11,056 nucleotides of DNA, from assembly GCA_030917985.1 (NCBI GenBank), contig JAUPTR010000095.1, forward strand, positions 1 to 11,056. Direction: 5' to 3'. Position numbers and translations under genes: made by a program. Shown piece by piece: positions 1-7,125 of the stretch. The DNA is from Pseudomonadota bacterium (GTDB lineage Bacteria > Pseudomonadota > Gammaproteobacteria > Burkholderiales > SCOH01). Under the pieces are notes generated by a model. It was not told the origin of the DNA and did no database searches. It saw nothing but the letters and a program-made list of their open reading frames with translations. Position 1 is the stretch's first letter, and each line of letters starts with the position of its first letter.

Positions 1-40
1 CCTTGAGAACCGTATTGTATTTTTCTGCGAATGCGAACAT
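1..40 (-). CDS. ppiD: PpiD-like periplasmic folding factor, N-terminal fragment
   Basis: Only the first 13 codons are in the window, reading MFAFAEKYNTVLK from an ATG at 40. This resembles the short cytoplasmic start of PpiD proteins (MF-F-rk-n-llq type) that precedes their single membrane anchor. PpiD is an inner-membrane SurA/parvulin-type chaperone facing the periplasm. The identification rests mainly on gene order, since hupB-ppiD is the usual arrangement, with the tRNA pair inserted here. The Shine-Dalgarno match is poor: a purine-rich GGGAAAACAAG lies somewhat far from the ATG. The rest of the gene runs off the left edge. Confidence 0.6.
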   Translation of the reverse strand, partial: MFAFAEKYNTVLK

Positions 41-97
41 GGTGTTATCTTGTTTTCCCGAATCCGCCACACTGGGGGATAAAAATATCAGGCCGTC

Positions 98-103
98 ATT
101 CTA
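98..103 (-). promoter_or_regulatory. Candidate -10 element for ppiD
   Basis: On the minus strand TAGAAT lies about 58 bases before the ppiD ATG and just after the tRNA terminator. The best -35 partner is a weak TTTCTT 16 bases further upstream. Because a strong terminator isolates ppiD from the tRNAs, a promoter is expected in this gap, but the match is only moderate. Confidence 0.35.
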
Positions 104-147
104 ACTGAAGCGGAACAATAAGAAACAGCAAGAAACAAAATTGAAAA

Positions 148-177
148 CAAAAAAGGTGAGCATAAGCTCACCTTTTT
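148..177 (-). terminator. Intrinsic terminator of the tRNA-Val/tRNA-Asp operon
   Basis: A perfect 7-bp stem (GGTGAGC at 155-161 with GCTCACC at 166-172) closes a four-base loop. It is flanked by an A-run on the left and a T-run on the right. Read on the minus strand, the hairpin is followed by a long U-tract, as expected for factor-independent termination right after tRNA-Asp. The symmetric flanks could also stop plus-strand transcripts. Confidence 0.85.
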
Positions 178-184
178 ATGTGTC

Positions 185-261
185 TGGCGGAGCGGACGGG
201 ACTCGAACCCGCGACCCCCGGCGTGACAGGCCGGTATTCTAACCAACTGAACTACCGCTCC
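185..261 (-). tRNA. tRNA-Asp (GTC)
   Basis: A 77-nucleotide cloverleaf including an encoded CCA end (TGG at 185-187 on the plus strand). The 7-bp acceptor stem GGAGCGG/CCGCTCC is perfect. The anticodon GTC is the complement of 225-227, in the loop CTGTCAC. The T-arm contains the usual GTTCGAGTC. It is the second gene of the pair, five bases after tRNA-Val. Confidence 0.96.
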
Positions 262-266
262 GGATT

Positions 267-342
267 TGGTGGGCGCTGACGGAGTCGAACCGCCGACATT
301 CTGCTTGTAAGGCAGACGCTCTACCAACTGAGCTAAGCGCCC
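267..342 (-). tRNA. tRNA-Val (TAC)
   Basis: A 76-nucleotide cloverleaf with encoded CCA (complement of 267-269). The acceptor stem is GGGCGCT/AGCGCCC, the D-arm reads TAGCTCAGTTGGTAGAGC, and the anticodon TAC is the complement of 307-309 within CTTACAA. The T-arm contains GGTTCGACTCC. It is the first gene of a two-tRNA transcript. Confidence 0.96.
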
Positions 343-383
343 GGAACTGCTTGCTGCGCGATGTGTTGTGCAGCGAAGTCGGC

Positions 384-411
384 ATTATAGAGATTTTCTG
401 GAGTTTGCCAA
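384..411 (-). promoter_or_regulatory. tRNA operon promoter with GC-rich discriminator
   Basis: On the minus strand TTGGCA (406-411) is separated by 16 bases from a consensus TATAAT (384-389), and a GC-rich discriminator GCCGAC follows. That combination is typical of stable-RNA promoters under stringent control (established for other tRNA and rRNA promoters; inferred here). The -35 hexamer lies inside the inverted repeat that follows hupB. The mature 5' end of tRNA-Val at 342 leaves a leader of about 35 nucleotides. Confidence 0.85.
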
Positions 412-435
412 GCCCTTTTTTAAGGACTTGGCAAA
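404..435 (-). terminator. Inverted repeat after hupB, possible terminator
   Basis: Nine bases TTTGCCAAG (404-412) pair with CTTGGCAAA (427-435), and further partial pairing is possible inside the loop. It starts 12 bases after the hupB stop codon. On the minus strand no U-tract follows, so it may work poorly as an intrinsic terminator. It may instead stabilise the 3' end or act with Rho. One arm contains the -35 of the tRNA promoter. Confidence 0.5.
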
Positions 436-447
436 AAGAAAGGAATT

Positions 448-723
448 TCAGCCCTGAACAGCTTCTTTGAGGGATTTACCAGCACGAAATTTAGGCAGGC
501 TTGCTGCTGCGATTTTGATGGTTTTACCAGTACGCGGGTTGCGGCCGTTACGGGCTGCACGCTTGCCAACGTAGAAAGTACCAAAACCAACCAGCGTTAC
601 CAGTTCTCCCTTCTGCAACGCCCCCTTTACCGCTTCCAGCGCGCCATCCAATGCACGACCAGCGGCAGCCTTGGAAATATCGGCTTGAGCGGCAATCGCA
701 TCGATGAGTTCAGATTTATTCAC
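448..723 (-). CDS. hupB: DNA-binding protein HU-beta
   Basis: The 91-residue product matches the usual 90-residue length of HU, the dimeric nucleoid protein that bends DNA and acts in replication, repair and transcription. The helical dimerisation part MNKSELIDAIA... (1-40) is followed by the HU/IHF signature from GFGTF at 46-50 to NPRTG at 62-66. The proline at 63 is the tip residue that intercalates into DNA in this family. The start codon is GTG, not ATG, and is supported by a GGGGA Shine-Dalgarno 5-6 bases upstream and by the canonical MNKSELI beginning. The gene follows lon with a 97-base gap and has its own promoter there, but no terminator separates it from lon, so read-through is likely. 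Confidence 0.97.
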   Translation of the reverse strand: MNKSELIDAIAAQADISKAAAGRALDGALEAVKGALQKGELVTLVGFGTFYVGKRAARNGRNPRTGKTIKIAAASLPKFRAGKSLKEAVQG

Positions 724-774
724 AACGTCCCCTTTCCATCATTTATCGGTTTAACACAAACAGCCTACAGACCT

Positions 775-804
775 GTTATAGCAATCGAAATTTTAGAAAG
801 TCAA
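775..804 (-). promoter_or_regulatory. hupB promoter
   Basis: On the minus strand TTGACT (799-804) and TATAAC (775-780, with an upstream GC giving GCTATAAC) are 18 bases apart. The -35 begins only 17 bases after the lon stop codon. The leader to the GTG start is about 45 nucleotides. This sigma-70-type match would let HU be made independently of Lon. Confidence 0.75.
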
Positions 805-820
805 GAAAATACCCTGTATA

Positions 821-3244
821 TCAATGTTTCAAAGCCGCGCCAGTAGCGGTTTCCTCCGTCGCGGGAGGAATAACCGCAGCCTCCTGACCGTCAGTCACCG
901 GCAATGGCTGGCGCTCAAGGGCCAGACTCAAAACCTGATCTATCCACTTTACCGCATGAATATTGAGCTTTTGCTTGATGTTATCCGGGATATCAACCAA
1001 GTCCTTTACGTTACCCTCAGGAATCAACACATCCTTGATTCCACCACGGTGAGCTGCCAGTAGTTTTTCCTTCAGGCCCCCAATGGGAAGCACCTCACCC
1101 CGCAGCGTGATTTCACCGGTCATGGCAACGTCACAGCGCACAGGTATCCCTGTCAGGACTGAGACCATCGCAGTAGAAATGGCAATACCCGCACTCGGCC
1201 CATCCTTGGGTGTGGCGCCTTCGGGCAAGTGAATATGGATATCGTTTTTCTGATAAAACTCCTCATTGATTCCTAACGCCTTGGCTCTCGAGCGTACAAC
1301 AGACAATGCCGCCTGGATTGACTCCTGCATCACCTCACCCAGTTTACCCGTTGTGGTCATCTTGCCTTTACCCGGCAGGGATACGGCCTCGATAGTCAAC
1401 AACTCGCCACCAACCTCGGTCCACGCCAAACCGGTAACCTGCCCCAACTGGTTCTGTTGCTCCGCGATACCATAGGAATATTTGCGCACCCCCAGATACT
1501 TGTCGAGGTTACGTGCAGTGACCGACACAGCCTTTTGCTTGTCTTTGTCACGCTTCAGCAACAAGGCTTTCACCACTTTACGGGCAATCTTGGCGATTTC
1601 CCGGTCCAGACTCCGCACCCCGGATTCGCGCGTGTAATATCGCACGATATCGCGCACGGCACTCTCTGCAACGTGCAACTCCCCTTCTTTCAGGCCATTT
1701 GCCATGATCTGCTTGGGAATCAGGTAGCGCTCGGCGATATTCACCTTTTCATCTTCGGTATACCCGGCCAGACGAATAATCTCCATTCGGTCCAGCAGCG
1801 GTGCAGGAATATTCAGGGAATTGGCGGTCGCCACGAACATGACATCCGACAAGTCATATTCAACTTCGACATAGTGGTCGACAAAATTGGCGTTCTGCTC
1901 GGGATCCAGCACCTCCAACAGGGCCGAACTTGGATCCCCCCGGAAATCGGCGCCCATTTTGTCCACCTCATCCAGCAGGAATAATGGATTACGCACGCCG
2001 ACGCGCGTCATGTTCTGCAATATTTTGCCTGGCATCGAACCAATATAAGTACGACGATGGCCACGAATTTCAGCCTCGTCACGTACGCCCCCCAAGGCCA
2101 TGCGCACGAACTTGCGATTGGTGGAGCGAGCAATCGATTGCCCAAGCGATGTTTTACCCACCCCTGGAGGACCAACCAGACACAGAATCGGTCCCTTCAG
2201 CTTGTCCACTCGCTGCTGGACAGCCAAATACTCGAGAATGCGTTCCTTGACCTTCTCCAGGCCGTAGTGCTCGGCATCCAGCACCTGTTCTGCTGCGGCC
2301 AGATCCTTGCTGATCTTGGAACGTTTTTTCCAAGGCAAATTAACAACTGTATCAATGTAGTTGCGAACAACAGTAGCCTCGGCTGACATCGGCGACATCA
2401 GCTTCAGCTTTTTCAGCTCGGCCTCAACCTTGGCTTTACCTTCCTTGGTCAAGCCGGCAGCCTTGATTCTCTTTTCCAGCTCCTCAAGCTCGGCGCCTTC
2501 CTCCAGCTCACCCAGCTCTTTCTGTATCGCTTTCACCTGCTCATTGAGGTAATACTCACGCTGGCTTTTCTCCATCTGCCGTTTAACCCGGCCACGGATA
2601 CGTTTTTCTACCTGCAAGATATCAATTTCTGCCTCAAGCTGACCCAACAAGTGGTCGAGGCGGGTCTTGATATCGAACATTTCCAGCACTTCCTGCTTTT
2701 GCTCAAGTTTCAGCGGAAGATGTGCAGCGATGGTGTCGGCAAGGCGCCCGGCATTGTCGATGCCTGCGAGGGAGGTGAGAATTTCAGGCGGGATTTTCTT
2801 GTTTAACTTCACGTACTGATCAAACTGGGCGATCAGGGCGCGGCGCATCGCCTCAACCTCATGATTAGCATCAGGATCAGCGGGCAAAGCCTTGGCTTGG
2901 GCATTGAAATAGCCATTATCCGCTTCAACCTCAAGCACCTCAGCCCGTTGCGTTCCTTCAACCAGGACTTTGACAGTGCCATCCGGCAGTTTCAGCATTT
3001 GCAGTACGGTGGCAACCGTGCCGACATCGTACAGATCATCGGGTGATGGCTCATCCTTGGCAGCAGACTTCTGGGCCAGCAGCAAGATTTGCTTGCCGGC
3101 TTCCATCGCGGCCTCAAGCGCCTTGATTGACTTGGGACGCCCGACAAACAGCGGAATTACCATGTGAGGAAATACCACAACATCCCGCAAAGGGAGCAAT
3201 GGCAGCGAATTAGTTTCAGCCGGTACTGCTGCTTGATCAGCCAT
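821..3244 (-). CDS. lon: ATP-dependent protease Lon (La)
   Basis: Lon is a cytoplasmic homo-hexameric AAA+ serine protease that unfolds and degrades damaged and short-lived regulatory proteins. From the ATG at 3244 it has 807 residues (E. coli has 784). Order: N-terminal LON domain from LPLLPLRDVVVFPHMVIPLF (about 14-33); coiled-coil linker (about 195-290); AAA+ module with Walker A GPPGVGKT (358-365) and Walker B FLLDEVDK (422-429); LonB-type peptidase with Ser684 in KDGPSAG and Lys727 in GGLKEKLLAAHRGG, the expected 43 residues apart. A TTG codon at 3271 would add nine residues, but GGAAAG six bases before the ATG and the family start favour 3244. The C-terminal tail of about 25 residues (VIPPATEETATGAALKH end) is variable. 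The upstream DNA carries dyads and a MITE-like repeat. Confidence 0.98.
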   Translation of the reverse strand: MADQAAVPAETNSLPLLPLRDVVVFPHMVIPLFVGRPKSIKALEAAMEAGKQILLLAQKSAAKDEPSPDDLYDVGTVATVLQMLKLPDGTVKVLVEGTQRAEVLEVEADNGYFNAQAKALPADPDANHEVEAMRRALIAQFDQYVKLNKKIPPEILTSLAGIDNAGRLADTIAAHLPLKLEQKQEVLEMFDIKTRLDHLLGQLEAEIDILQVEKRIRGRVKRQMEKSQREYYLNEQVKAIQKELGELEEGAELEELEKRIKAAGLTKEGKAKVEAELKKLKLMSPMSAEATVVRNYIDTVVNLPWKKRSKISKDLAAAEQVLDAEHYGLEKVKERILEYLAVQQRVDKLKGPILCLVGPPGVGKTSLGQSIARSTNRKFVRMALGGVRDEAEIRGHRRTYIGSMPGKILQNMTRVGVRNPLFLLDEVDKMGADFRGDPSSALLEVLDPEQNANFVDHYVEVEYDLSDVMFVATANSLNIPAPLLDRMEIIRLAGYTEDEKVNIAERYLIPKQIMANGLKEGELHVAESAVRDIVRYYTRESGVRSLDREIAKIARKVVKALLLKRDKDKQKAVSVTARNLDKYLGVRKYSYGIAEQQNQLGQVTGLAWTEVGGELLTIEAVSLPGKGKMTTTGKLGEVMQESIQAALSVVRSRAKALGINEEFYQKNDIHIHLPEGATPKDGPSAGIAISTAMVSVLTGIPVRCDVAMTGEITLRGEVLPIGGLKEKLLAAHRGGIKDVLIPEGNVKDLVDIPDNIKQKLNIHAVKWIDQVLSLALERQPLPVTDGQEAAVIPPATEETATGAALKH

Positions 3245-3263
3245 TGTTATCTTTCCAGTAAAT

Positions 3264-3277
3264 GACGACAAGTCGTC
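3264..3277. promoter_or_regulatory. Perfect dyad in the lon leader (proximal)
   Basis: GACGAC-AA-GTCGTC is a perfect inverted repeat of two 6-bp arms centred 26 bp before the lon ATG. It could be an operator half-pair or an mRNA hairpin near the ribosome-binding site. No regulator can be named from the sequence. Confidence 0.4.
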
Positions 3278-3280
3278 CTG

Positions 3281-3298
3281 TTATGCAAACATGCATAA
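3281..3298. promoter_or_regulatory. Perfect dyad upstream of lon (distal)
   Basis: TTATGCA-AACA-TGCATAA is a perfect inverted repeat of two 7-bp arms with a four-base centre, three bases beyond the proximal dyad. I see no strong sigma-70 pair and no heat-shock (CTTGAAA / CCCCATNT) promoter in the 78 bp between the MITE-like repeat and lon, so this dyad may lie in or close to the true promoter. Confidence 0.45.
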
Positions 3299-3321
3299 AG
3301 CCTGTCGTTTGCAAAAAGCGA

Positions 3322-3521
3322 TCAGGAAGACGCTGATTTATTGGCTACGCGGGCAAATTGCTGCGTCGCGCGGAGCACGAACGCTCGCCCATCTACAGAT
3401 ATGTCTCGCATTCACCAGCCACTTGGCGACTTGCAGCCTAGTGGAATGGCCATGCAGCGCACTGCGCGCCACGGGCTCCTTGCACTTCATCCCGCTCGCC
3501 GAATCAATCAGTGCTTCCTGA
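3322..3521 (-). repeat. MITE-like repeat, long copy (about 200 bp)
   Basis: Non-coding element between clpX and lon with inverted ends: TCAGGAAG...CTGATTTATT at the left and, on the opposite strand, TCAGGAAG...CTGATTGATTC at the right. Its right end (3487-3511) is identical over 25 bases, in reverse complement, to 9384-9408. Its left end (3331-3366) matches the reverse complement of 9415-9450 at 32 of 36 positions. The interior has no convincing ORF. No clear target-site duplication is visible. The terminal GGAAG-x-GCTGATT pattern loosely recalls IS5-family ends (inference), so it may be a non-autonomous derivative. Confidence 0.75.
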
Positions 3522-3765
3522 GAGGAATGAGATGGCGCCATATCGGCCAATCTCAAGCCCATTTGGCTCAAATCGATTATTAAAATACGAAAATACCGCC
3601 ATTTTATGTATTCGAAGAGGGGAAGAGGCTTCCAGCACCCAACAAATGCCGAAATCAGGTGCCGGAATCGTTGTGAACCCCCTGTTTCTGCAATATAGCG
3701 CAGCAAAAGTCGGGCGGATAGCTGATTATCCGCGCCAGTGAGCCGAAAAATACAAGTTAAACGGC
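3522..3765. other. AT-rich spacer between the repeat and the clpX terminator
   Basis: No gene is supported here. Candidate -10-like AT-rich stretches lie near 3580-3625 (for example TTTAATAAT on the minus strand) but lack a good -35. If this spacer once held the lon promoter, the repeat at 3322-3521 now separates it from lon by about 200 bp. Confidence 0.4.
3714..3733 (-). terminator. Second hairpin downstream of clpX
   Basis: GCGGATA (3714-3720) pairs with TATCCGC (3727-3733) around a six-base loop. The stem reuses the GCGGAT motif of the main clpX terminator 40 bases earlier. On the minus strand it is followed by CCGACTTTTGC, a short U-run a few bases from the stem. It may be a backup terminator for read-through from clpX. 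Confidence 0.35.
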
Positions 3766-3796
3766 AAAAAAAATCCGCCTGACGGCGGATCTTTTT
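3766..3796 (-). terminator. Intrinsic terminator of clpX
   Basis: ATCCGCC (3773-3779) and GGCGGAT (3784-3790) form a 7-bp stem with a TGAC loop. On the minus strand an eight-base T-run follows directly. It begins shortly after the clpX stop codon and should separate the tig-clpP-clpX transcripts from lon. A T-run on the plus side makes it potentially bidirectional. Confidence 0.88.
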
Positions 3797-3808
3797 ACTT
3801 TCAGAGGG

Positions 3809-5071
3809 TCAAGCAGACGTTGCCTCGGATTTTGCTGGATCCGAATAAATCAACAACGGCGCCGAATCATTGGCAATGCAGTTCTCGTCAACGACCACCT
3901 TCTCCACATTTTCCAGACTTGGCAGCTCATACATCGTATCCAGCAATGCATGTTCCAGAATCGAGCGCAAGCCGCGTGCGCCGGTCTTGCGAGCCAGCGC
4001 CTTGCGCGCAATGGCAAGCAAGGCATCCTCACGCAAATCCAGCTCAGCACCTTCCAGTTCAAACAGCTTCTGATACTGCTTGACCAAAGCGTTCTTGGGC
4101 TCAGTCAGAATGGTCACAAGAGCTGATTCATCCAGCTCTTCCAGTGTGGCAACCACGGGAAGGCGGCCGACAAACTCCGGAATCAAACCGAATTTGATCA
4201 GATCTTCCGGCTCGACGTCTCGCAGCGTTTTGCCGACAACCACACTGTCGTCCTGGCTATAAATTTCAGCGCCAAAACCAATGCCGCCTTTGCGCGAACG
4301 ATTACGAATCACCTTTTCCAGACCGTCAAAAGCACCACCGCAGATAAAGAGAATATTAGTCGTGTCTACCTGAACAAACTCTTGATTTGGATGCTTGCGC
4401 CCACCCTGCGGCGGAACCGACGCAACGGTTCCTTCGATCAGTTTCAGCAGCGCCTGCTGCACCCCTTCGCCGGAAACATCTCGCGTAATTGAGGGGTTAT
4501 CGGATTTACGCGAAATCTTGTCAATTTCATCAATGTAGACGATACCGCGCTGAGCCTTTTCAACCTCGTAATCACACTTCTGCAACAGCTTTTGAATGAT
4601 GTTTTCCACGTCTTCACCGACATAACCCGCTTCGGTCAAGGTGGTGGCATCAGCCATCACAAATGGCACATTCAGCAACCGGGCCAAGGTCTGCGCCAGC
4701 AGAGTTTTGCCGGAGCCAGTCGGACCAATCAGCAAAATATTGCTTTTGGCCAATTCGACATCACTATTGCGTTCTTGTTGTGCCAGGCGTTTGTAATGGT
4801 TGTAGACCGCTACCGCCAGGATTTTCTTTGCGGGTTCCTGACCAATCACATATTGATCAAGGATCGTGCGAATCTCCGCGGGCACAGGCAACCGGTCCCC
4901 CCCTCCACGCTGTGGAGACTGCGACTGGGTTTCTTCGCGAATGATATCGTTGCACAACTCTATACATTCATCGCAGATGAATACTTGGGGGCCAGCAATC
5001 AGCTTGCGGACTTCGTTCTGACTTTTGCCGCAAAACGAGCAATACAGCATTTTTTCATTGCTATCGGACAT
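3809..5071 (-). CDS. clpX: ClpX, ATP-dependent unfoldase of ClpXP
   Basis: ClpX is a hexameric AAA+ ring that recognises tagged substrates, unfolds them and threads them into ClpP. The 420-residue length is typical. The N-terminal zinc-binding domain has Cys11, Cys14, Cys33 and Cys36. Walker A is GPTGSGKT (116-123), the pore loop GYVG is at 149-152 and Walker B VYIDEID at 178-184. The RKH loop is at 225-227, the IGF tripeptide that docks on ClpP is at 264-266, and sensor-2 GARGLR at 364-369. The ATG at 5071 follows a GGGGA sequence six to seven bases upstream. It lies 123 bases after clpP with a GC-rich hairpin between, and ends at a strong terminator. Confidence 0.98.
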   Translation of the reverse strand: MSDSNEKMLYCSFCGKSQNEVRKLIAGPQVFICDECIELCNDIIREETQSQSPQRGGGDRLPVPAEIRTILDQYVIGQEPAKKILAVAVYNHYKRLAQQERNSDVELAKSNILLIGPTGSGKTLLAQTLARLLNVPFVMADATTLTEAGYVGEDVENIIQKLLQKCDYEVEKAQRGIVYIDEIDKISRKSDNPSITRDVSGEGVQQALLKLIEGTVASVPPQGGRKHPNQEFVQVDTTNILFICGGAFDGLEKVIRNRSRKGGIGFGAEIYSQDDSVVVGKTLRDVEPEDLIKFGLIPEFVGRLPVVATLEELDESALVTILTEPKNALVKQYQKLFELEGAELDLREDALLAIARKALARKTGARGLRSILEHALLDTMYELPSLENVEKVVVDENCIANDSAPLLIYSDPAKSEATSA

Positions 5072-5167
5072 AGCCGTTCCCCATCCAGATTGGATTTACT
5101 ACATGCAACAACTTCGCCCGTGATGGTTCTTCACCATACAGCCGAACTTGCTTTCAGTGTTTCAAGA

Positions 5168-5187
5168 GGCCGGGCTGTTGCCCGGCC
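5168..5187 (-). terminator. GC-rich hairpin between clpP and clpX
   Basis: GGCCGGGC (5168-5175) and GCCCGGCC (5180-5187) form a perfect 8-bp stem with a four-base loop, beginning 8 bases after the clpP stop. The minus-strand continuation TCTTGAAACAC has no real U-tract. It is therefore more likely an attenuator or mRNA-processing/stability hairpin that lowers clpX relative to clpP than a full terminator. Confidence 0.55.
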
Positions 5188-5194
5188 GATACCA

Positions 5195-5812
5195 TTAACT
5201 GCGGGCCTGCAGCACTTGATCAATCAAACCATATTCGCGTGCGGCATCAGCACTCATGAAATTGTCGCGATCGGTATCACGCTCAATCTGCTCCAGAGGC
5301 TGACCAGTTTGATCTGCCAACATCCGATTCAACTTTTCCTTCAGATACAGAATTTCCTTGGCATGAATCTCGATATCCGAAGCCTGCCCCTGAAAACCAC
5401 CCAGAGGCTGATGAATCATCACACGCGAGTTTGGTAACGCATAACGCTTGCCTTTTGCTCCGGCTGACAAAAGGAATGCCCCCATACTACAAGCCTGGCC
5501 GATACACAGCGTGCTGACATCCGGCTTGATGAACTGCATGGTATCGTAGATCGACATGCCGGCAGTAATCGAGCCACCCGGAGAGTTGATATAGAGTGAA
5601 ATATCCTTATCCGGATTTTCTGACTCCAAAAACAACAACTGCGCCACAACCAGATTGGCAGTATCGTCCGTTACCGGACCCACCATAAAAACCACACGTT
5701 CTTTCAAAAGCCGTGAGTAAATATCATAAGCACGTTCACCGCGCCCACTTGTTTCAACAACCATGGGCACAAGGCCCAGGTTTTGCGGCTGCCAATCCGA
5801 TTTGTGGAACAT
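5195..5812 (-). CDS. clpP: ClpP, proteolytic subunit of ClpXP
   Basis: ClpP assembles into a double heptamer, a chamber for serine-protease cleavage of chains delivered by ClpX. The 205 residues include the full catalytic triad: Ser109 in GQACSMGAF, His134 in MIHQPLGG and Asp183 in DTDRDNF. All are offset by two from the E. coli precursor numbering. The oxyanion region NSPGGSI is at 76-82. The start at ATG 5812 lies only two bases after the tig stop codon, with a GGGGA sequence inside the end of tig, which suggests co-transcription and translational coupling. The first dozen or so residues are probably removed as a propeptide, as in homologues. Confidence 0.98.
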   Translation of the reverse strand: MFHKSDWQPQNLGLVPMVVETSGRGERAYDIYSRLLKERVVFMVGPVTDDTANLVVAQLLFLESENPDKDISLYINSPGGSITAGMSIYDTMQFIKPDVSTLCIGQACSMGAFLLSAGAKGKRYALPNSRVMIHQPLGGFQGQASDIEIHAKEILYLKEKLNRMLADQTGQPLEQIERDTDRDNFMSADAAREYGLIDQVLQARS

Positions 5813-5814
5813 TG

Positions 5815-7125
5815 TTAGCGATTCCCCATCAATTCATCAAAGCTGAGAGTTTTTTCCACGACCTTGGCCTGAGATTTGGCCCAGGCAACCACATTTTCTT
5901 CGGTAGCCAAGGACTCCGGGCCTTCCAGACGGTCTTTGCTGGCATAGTACCAATTCACCACTTCCTGCGGATCTTCGTAGGACTCGGCAAACTCATCCAC
6001 AACAGCACGCACCTGCTCAGGCTTGGCCATCAAGTCATTCGCCTTGACGATTTCAGCCAGAATCAAACCCAGTGCGACGCGGCGTTCCGCCTGTTGTTCA
6101 AACAGCTGAGCCGGCAATTGCAATTGGCTCGGATCAATGCCACGGGCGGCCATATCGTTGGCAGTCTGCTCTTGCAAACGCCCCACTTCCAGCTGAATCA
6201 GTGCCTTAGGAATCTCTACCTTGTTGGCATCAAGCACTGCCTGCATCACGTTCTCTTTGGTGCGTGCAAGCAGACGACGCTTGACCTCACGCTCGACGTT
6301 CTTGCGTACTTCAGCACGCATTTTGGCAATATCGCCGTCTTCCACACCCAGCTGTTTGGCGAATTCTGCATCAATGGCAGGCATTACCGGTTCGGCGATG
6401 CTCTTGACCTTGATTTCGAAAGTGACGGTTTTACCGGCAACATCCTTGCCATGATAGTCAGCGGGGAAGGTCATCTCGAAAGATTTGCTCTCTTCATCCT
6501 TGGTGCCAACAATCGCGGACTCGAAATCCGGCAACATCTGACCCTGACCCAGCCAAACGGCATAGTTCTCTGCCGTGCCGCCCTCAAAAGGTACGCCATC
6601 CAGGGTACCCTTGAAATCGATAATGACGCGATCGTTTGCCTGGGCCGCGCGGTCAATCACCGCATTAAAGGATGTACGCTGTTTACGCAGGATATCAATC
6701 GTTTTTTCAACTTCTGCGTCAGTCACCTCAACTACCGGAACTTCAATTTCTGCACCACTCAAATCAGCAACAGTAAACTCCGGATACACCTCAAAAACGG
6801 CACTGAACTTGAATGCCGACTGATCCTGCGCTTCACCGCTTTGCGGCTCAAAACGCGGATAACCGGCAACTTTCAGGTTTTGCTCGCGGACAGCGTTACC
6901 AAACGAGGATTGAATGGTCTCGCCCATGACCTCGTCACGAATTTGCGGACCATAAAACTGTGAAACAACCTTCAACGGCGCCTTGCCCGGGCGGAATCCC
7001 TGGATTTTTGCGGTGCGCGACACACGCTTCAGACGGTTGTTAACCTCTGCATCGATTTGTTCGAAAGGAACAGAAATATTGAGGCGACGCTCCAGTTGAC
7101 CCAGCGTTTCCAGGGTTGCTTGCAT
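5815..7125 (-). CDS. tig: Trigger factor, ribosome-bound chaperone
   Basis: Trigger factor binds near the polypeptide exit tunnel and shields nascent chains. The 436-residue product has the ribosome-docking signature GFRPGKAP at 43-50 in the N-terminal domain. An FKBP-type prolyl isomerase domain follows at about 163-243 (DRVIIDFKGTLDGVPFEGG region), then a long helical C-terminal domain that forms the arms of the chaperone cradle. The ATG at 7125 is preceded by AAGGA with suitable spacing. It is the first gene of the tig-clpP-clpX cluster and has a 261-base upstream gap in which its promoter must lie. Confidence 0.98.
   Translation of the reverse strand: MQATLETLGQLERRLNISVPFEQIDAEVNNRLKRVSRTAKIQGFRPGKAPLKVVSQFYGPQIRDEVMGETIQSSFGNAVREQNLKVAGYPRFEPQSGEAQDQSAFKFSAVFEVYPEFTVADLSGAEIEVPVVEVTDAEVEKTIDILRKQRTSFNAVIDRAAQANDRVIIDFKGTLDGVPFEGGTAENYAVWLGQGQMLPDFESAIVGTKDEESKSFEMTFPADYHGKDVAGKTVTFEIKVKSIAEPVMPAIDAEFAKQLGVEDGDIAKMRAEVRKNVEREVKRRLLARTKENVMQAVLDANKVEIPKALIQLEVGRLQEQTANDMAARGIDPSQLQLPAQLFEQQAERRVALGLILAEIVKANDLMAKPEQVRAVVDEFAESYEDPQEVVNWYYASKDRLEGPESLATEENVVAWAKSQAKVVEKTLSFDELMGNR

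Noticed and set aside
88..327. 79-codon minus-strand frame across both tRNAs
   Set aside because: It reads through two complete tRNA genes and the terminator; the product is translated tRNA sequence.
3338..3706. 122-codon minus-strand frame between lon and clpX
   Set aside because: Most of it lies in the MITE-like repeat, the short copy does not preserve it, and the product is low in recognisable features.
4592..5437. 281-codon plus-strand open frame antisense to clpX and clpP
   Set aside because: It covers conserved clpX and clpP codons on the other strand and the intergenic hairpin; the product looks like reverse-frame sequence.
5713..6963. 416-codon plus-strand open frame antisense to tig
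   Set aside because: It lies opposite the clear tig and clpP coding sequence, has no family resemblance and no ribosome-binding site that I can see. Its length is explained by codon bias of the real gene.
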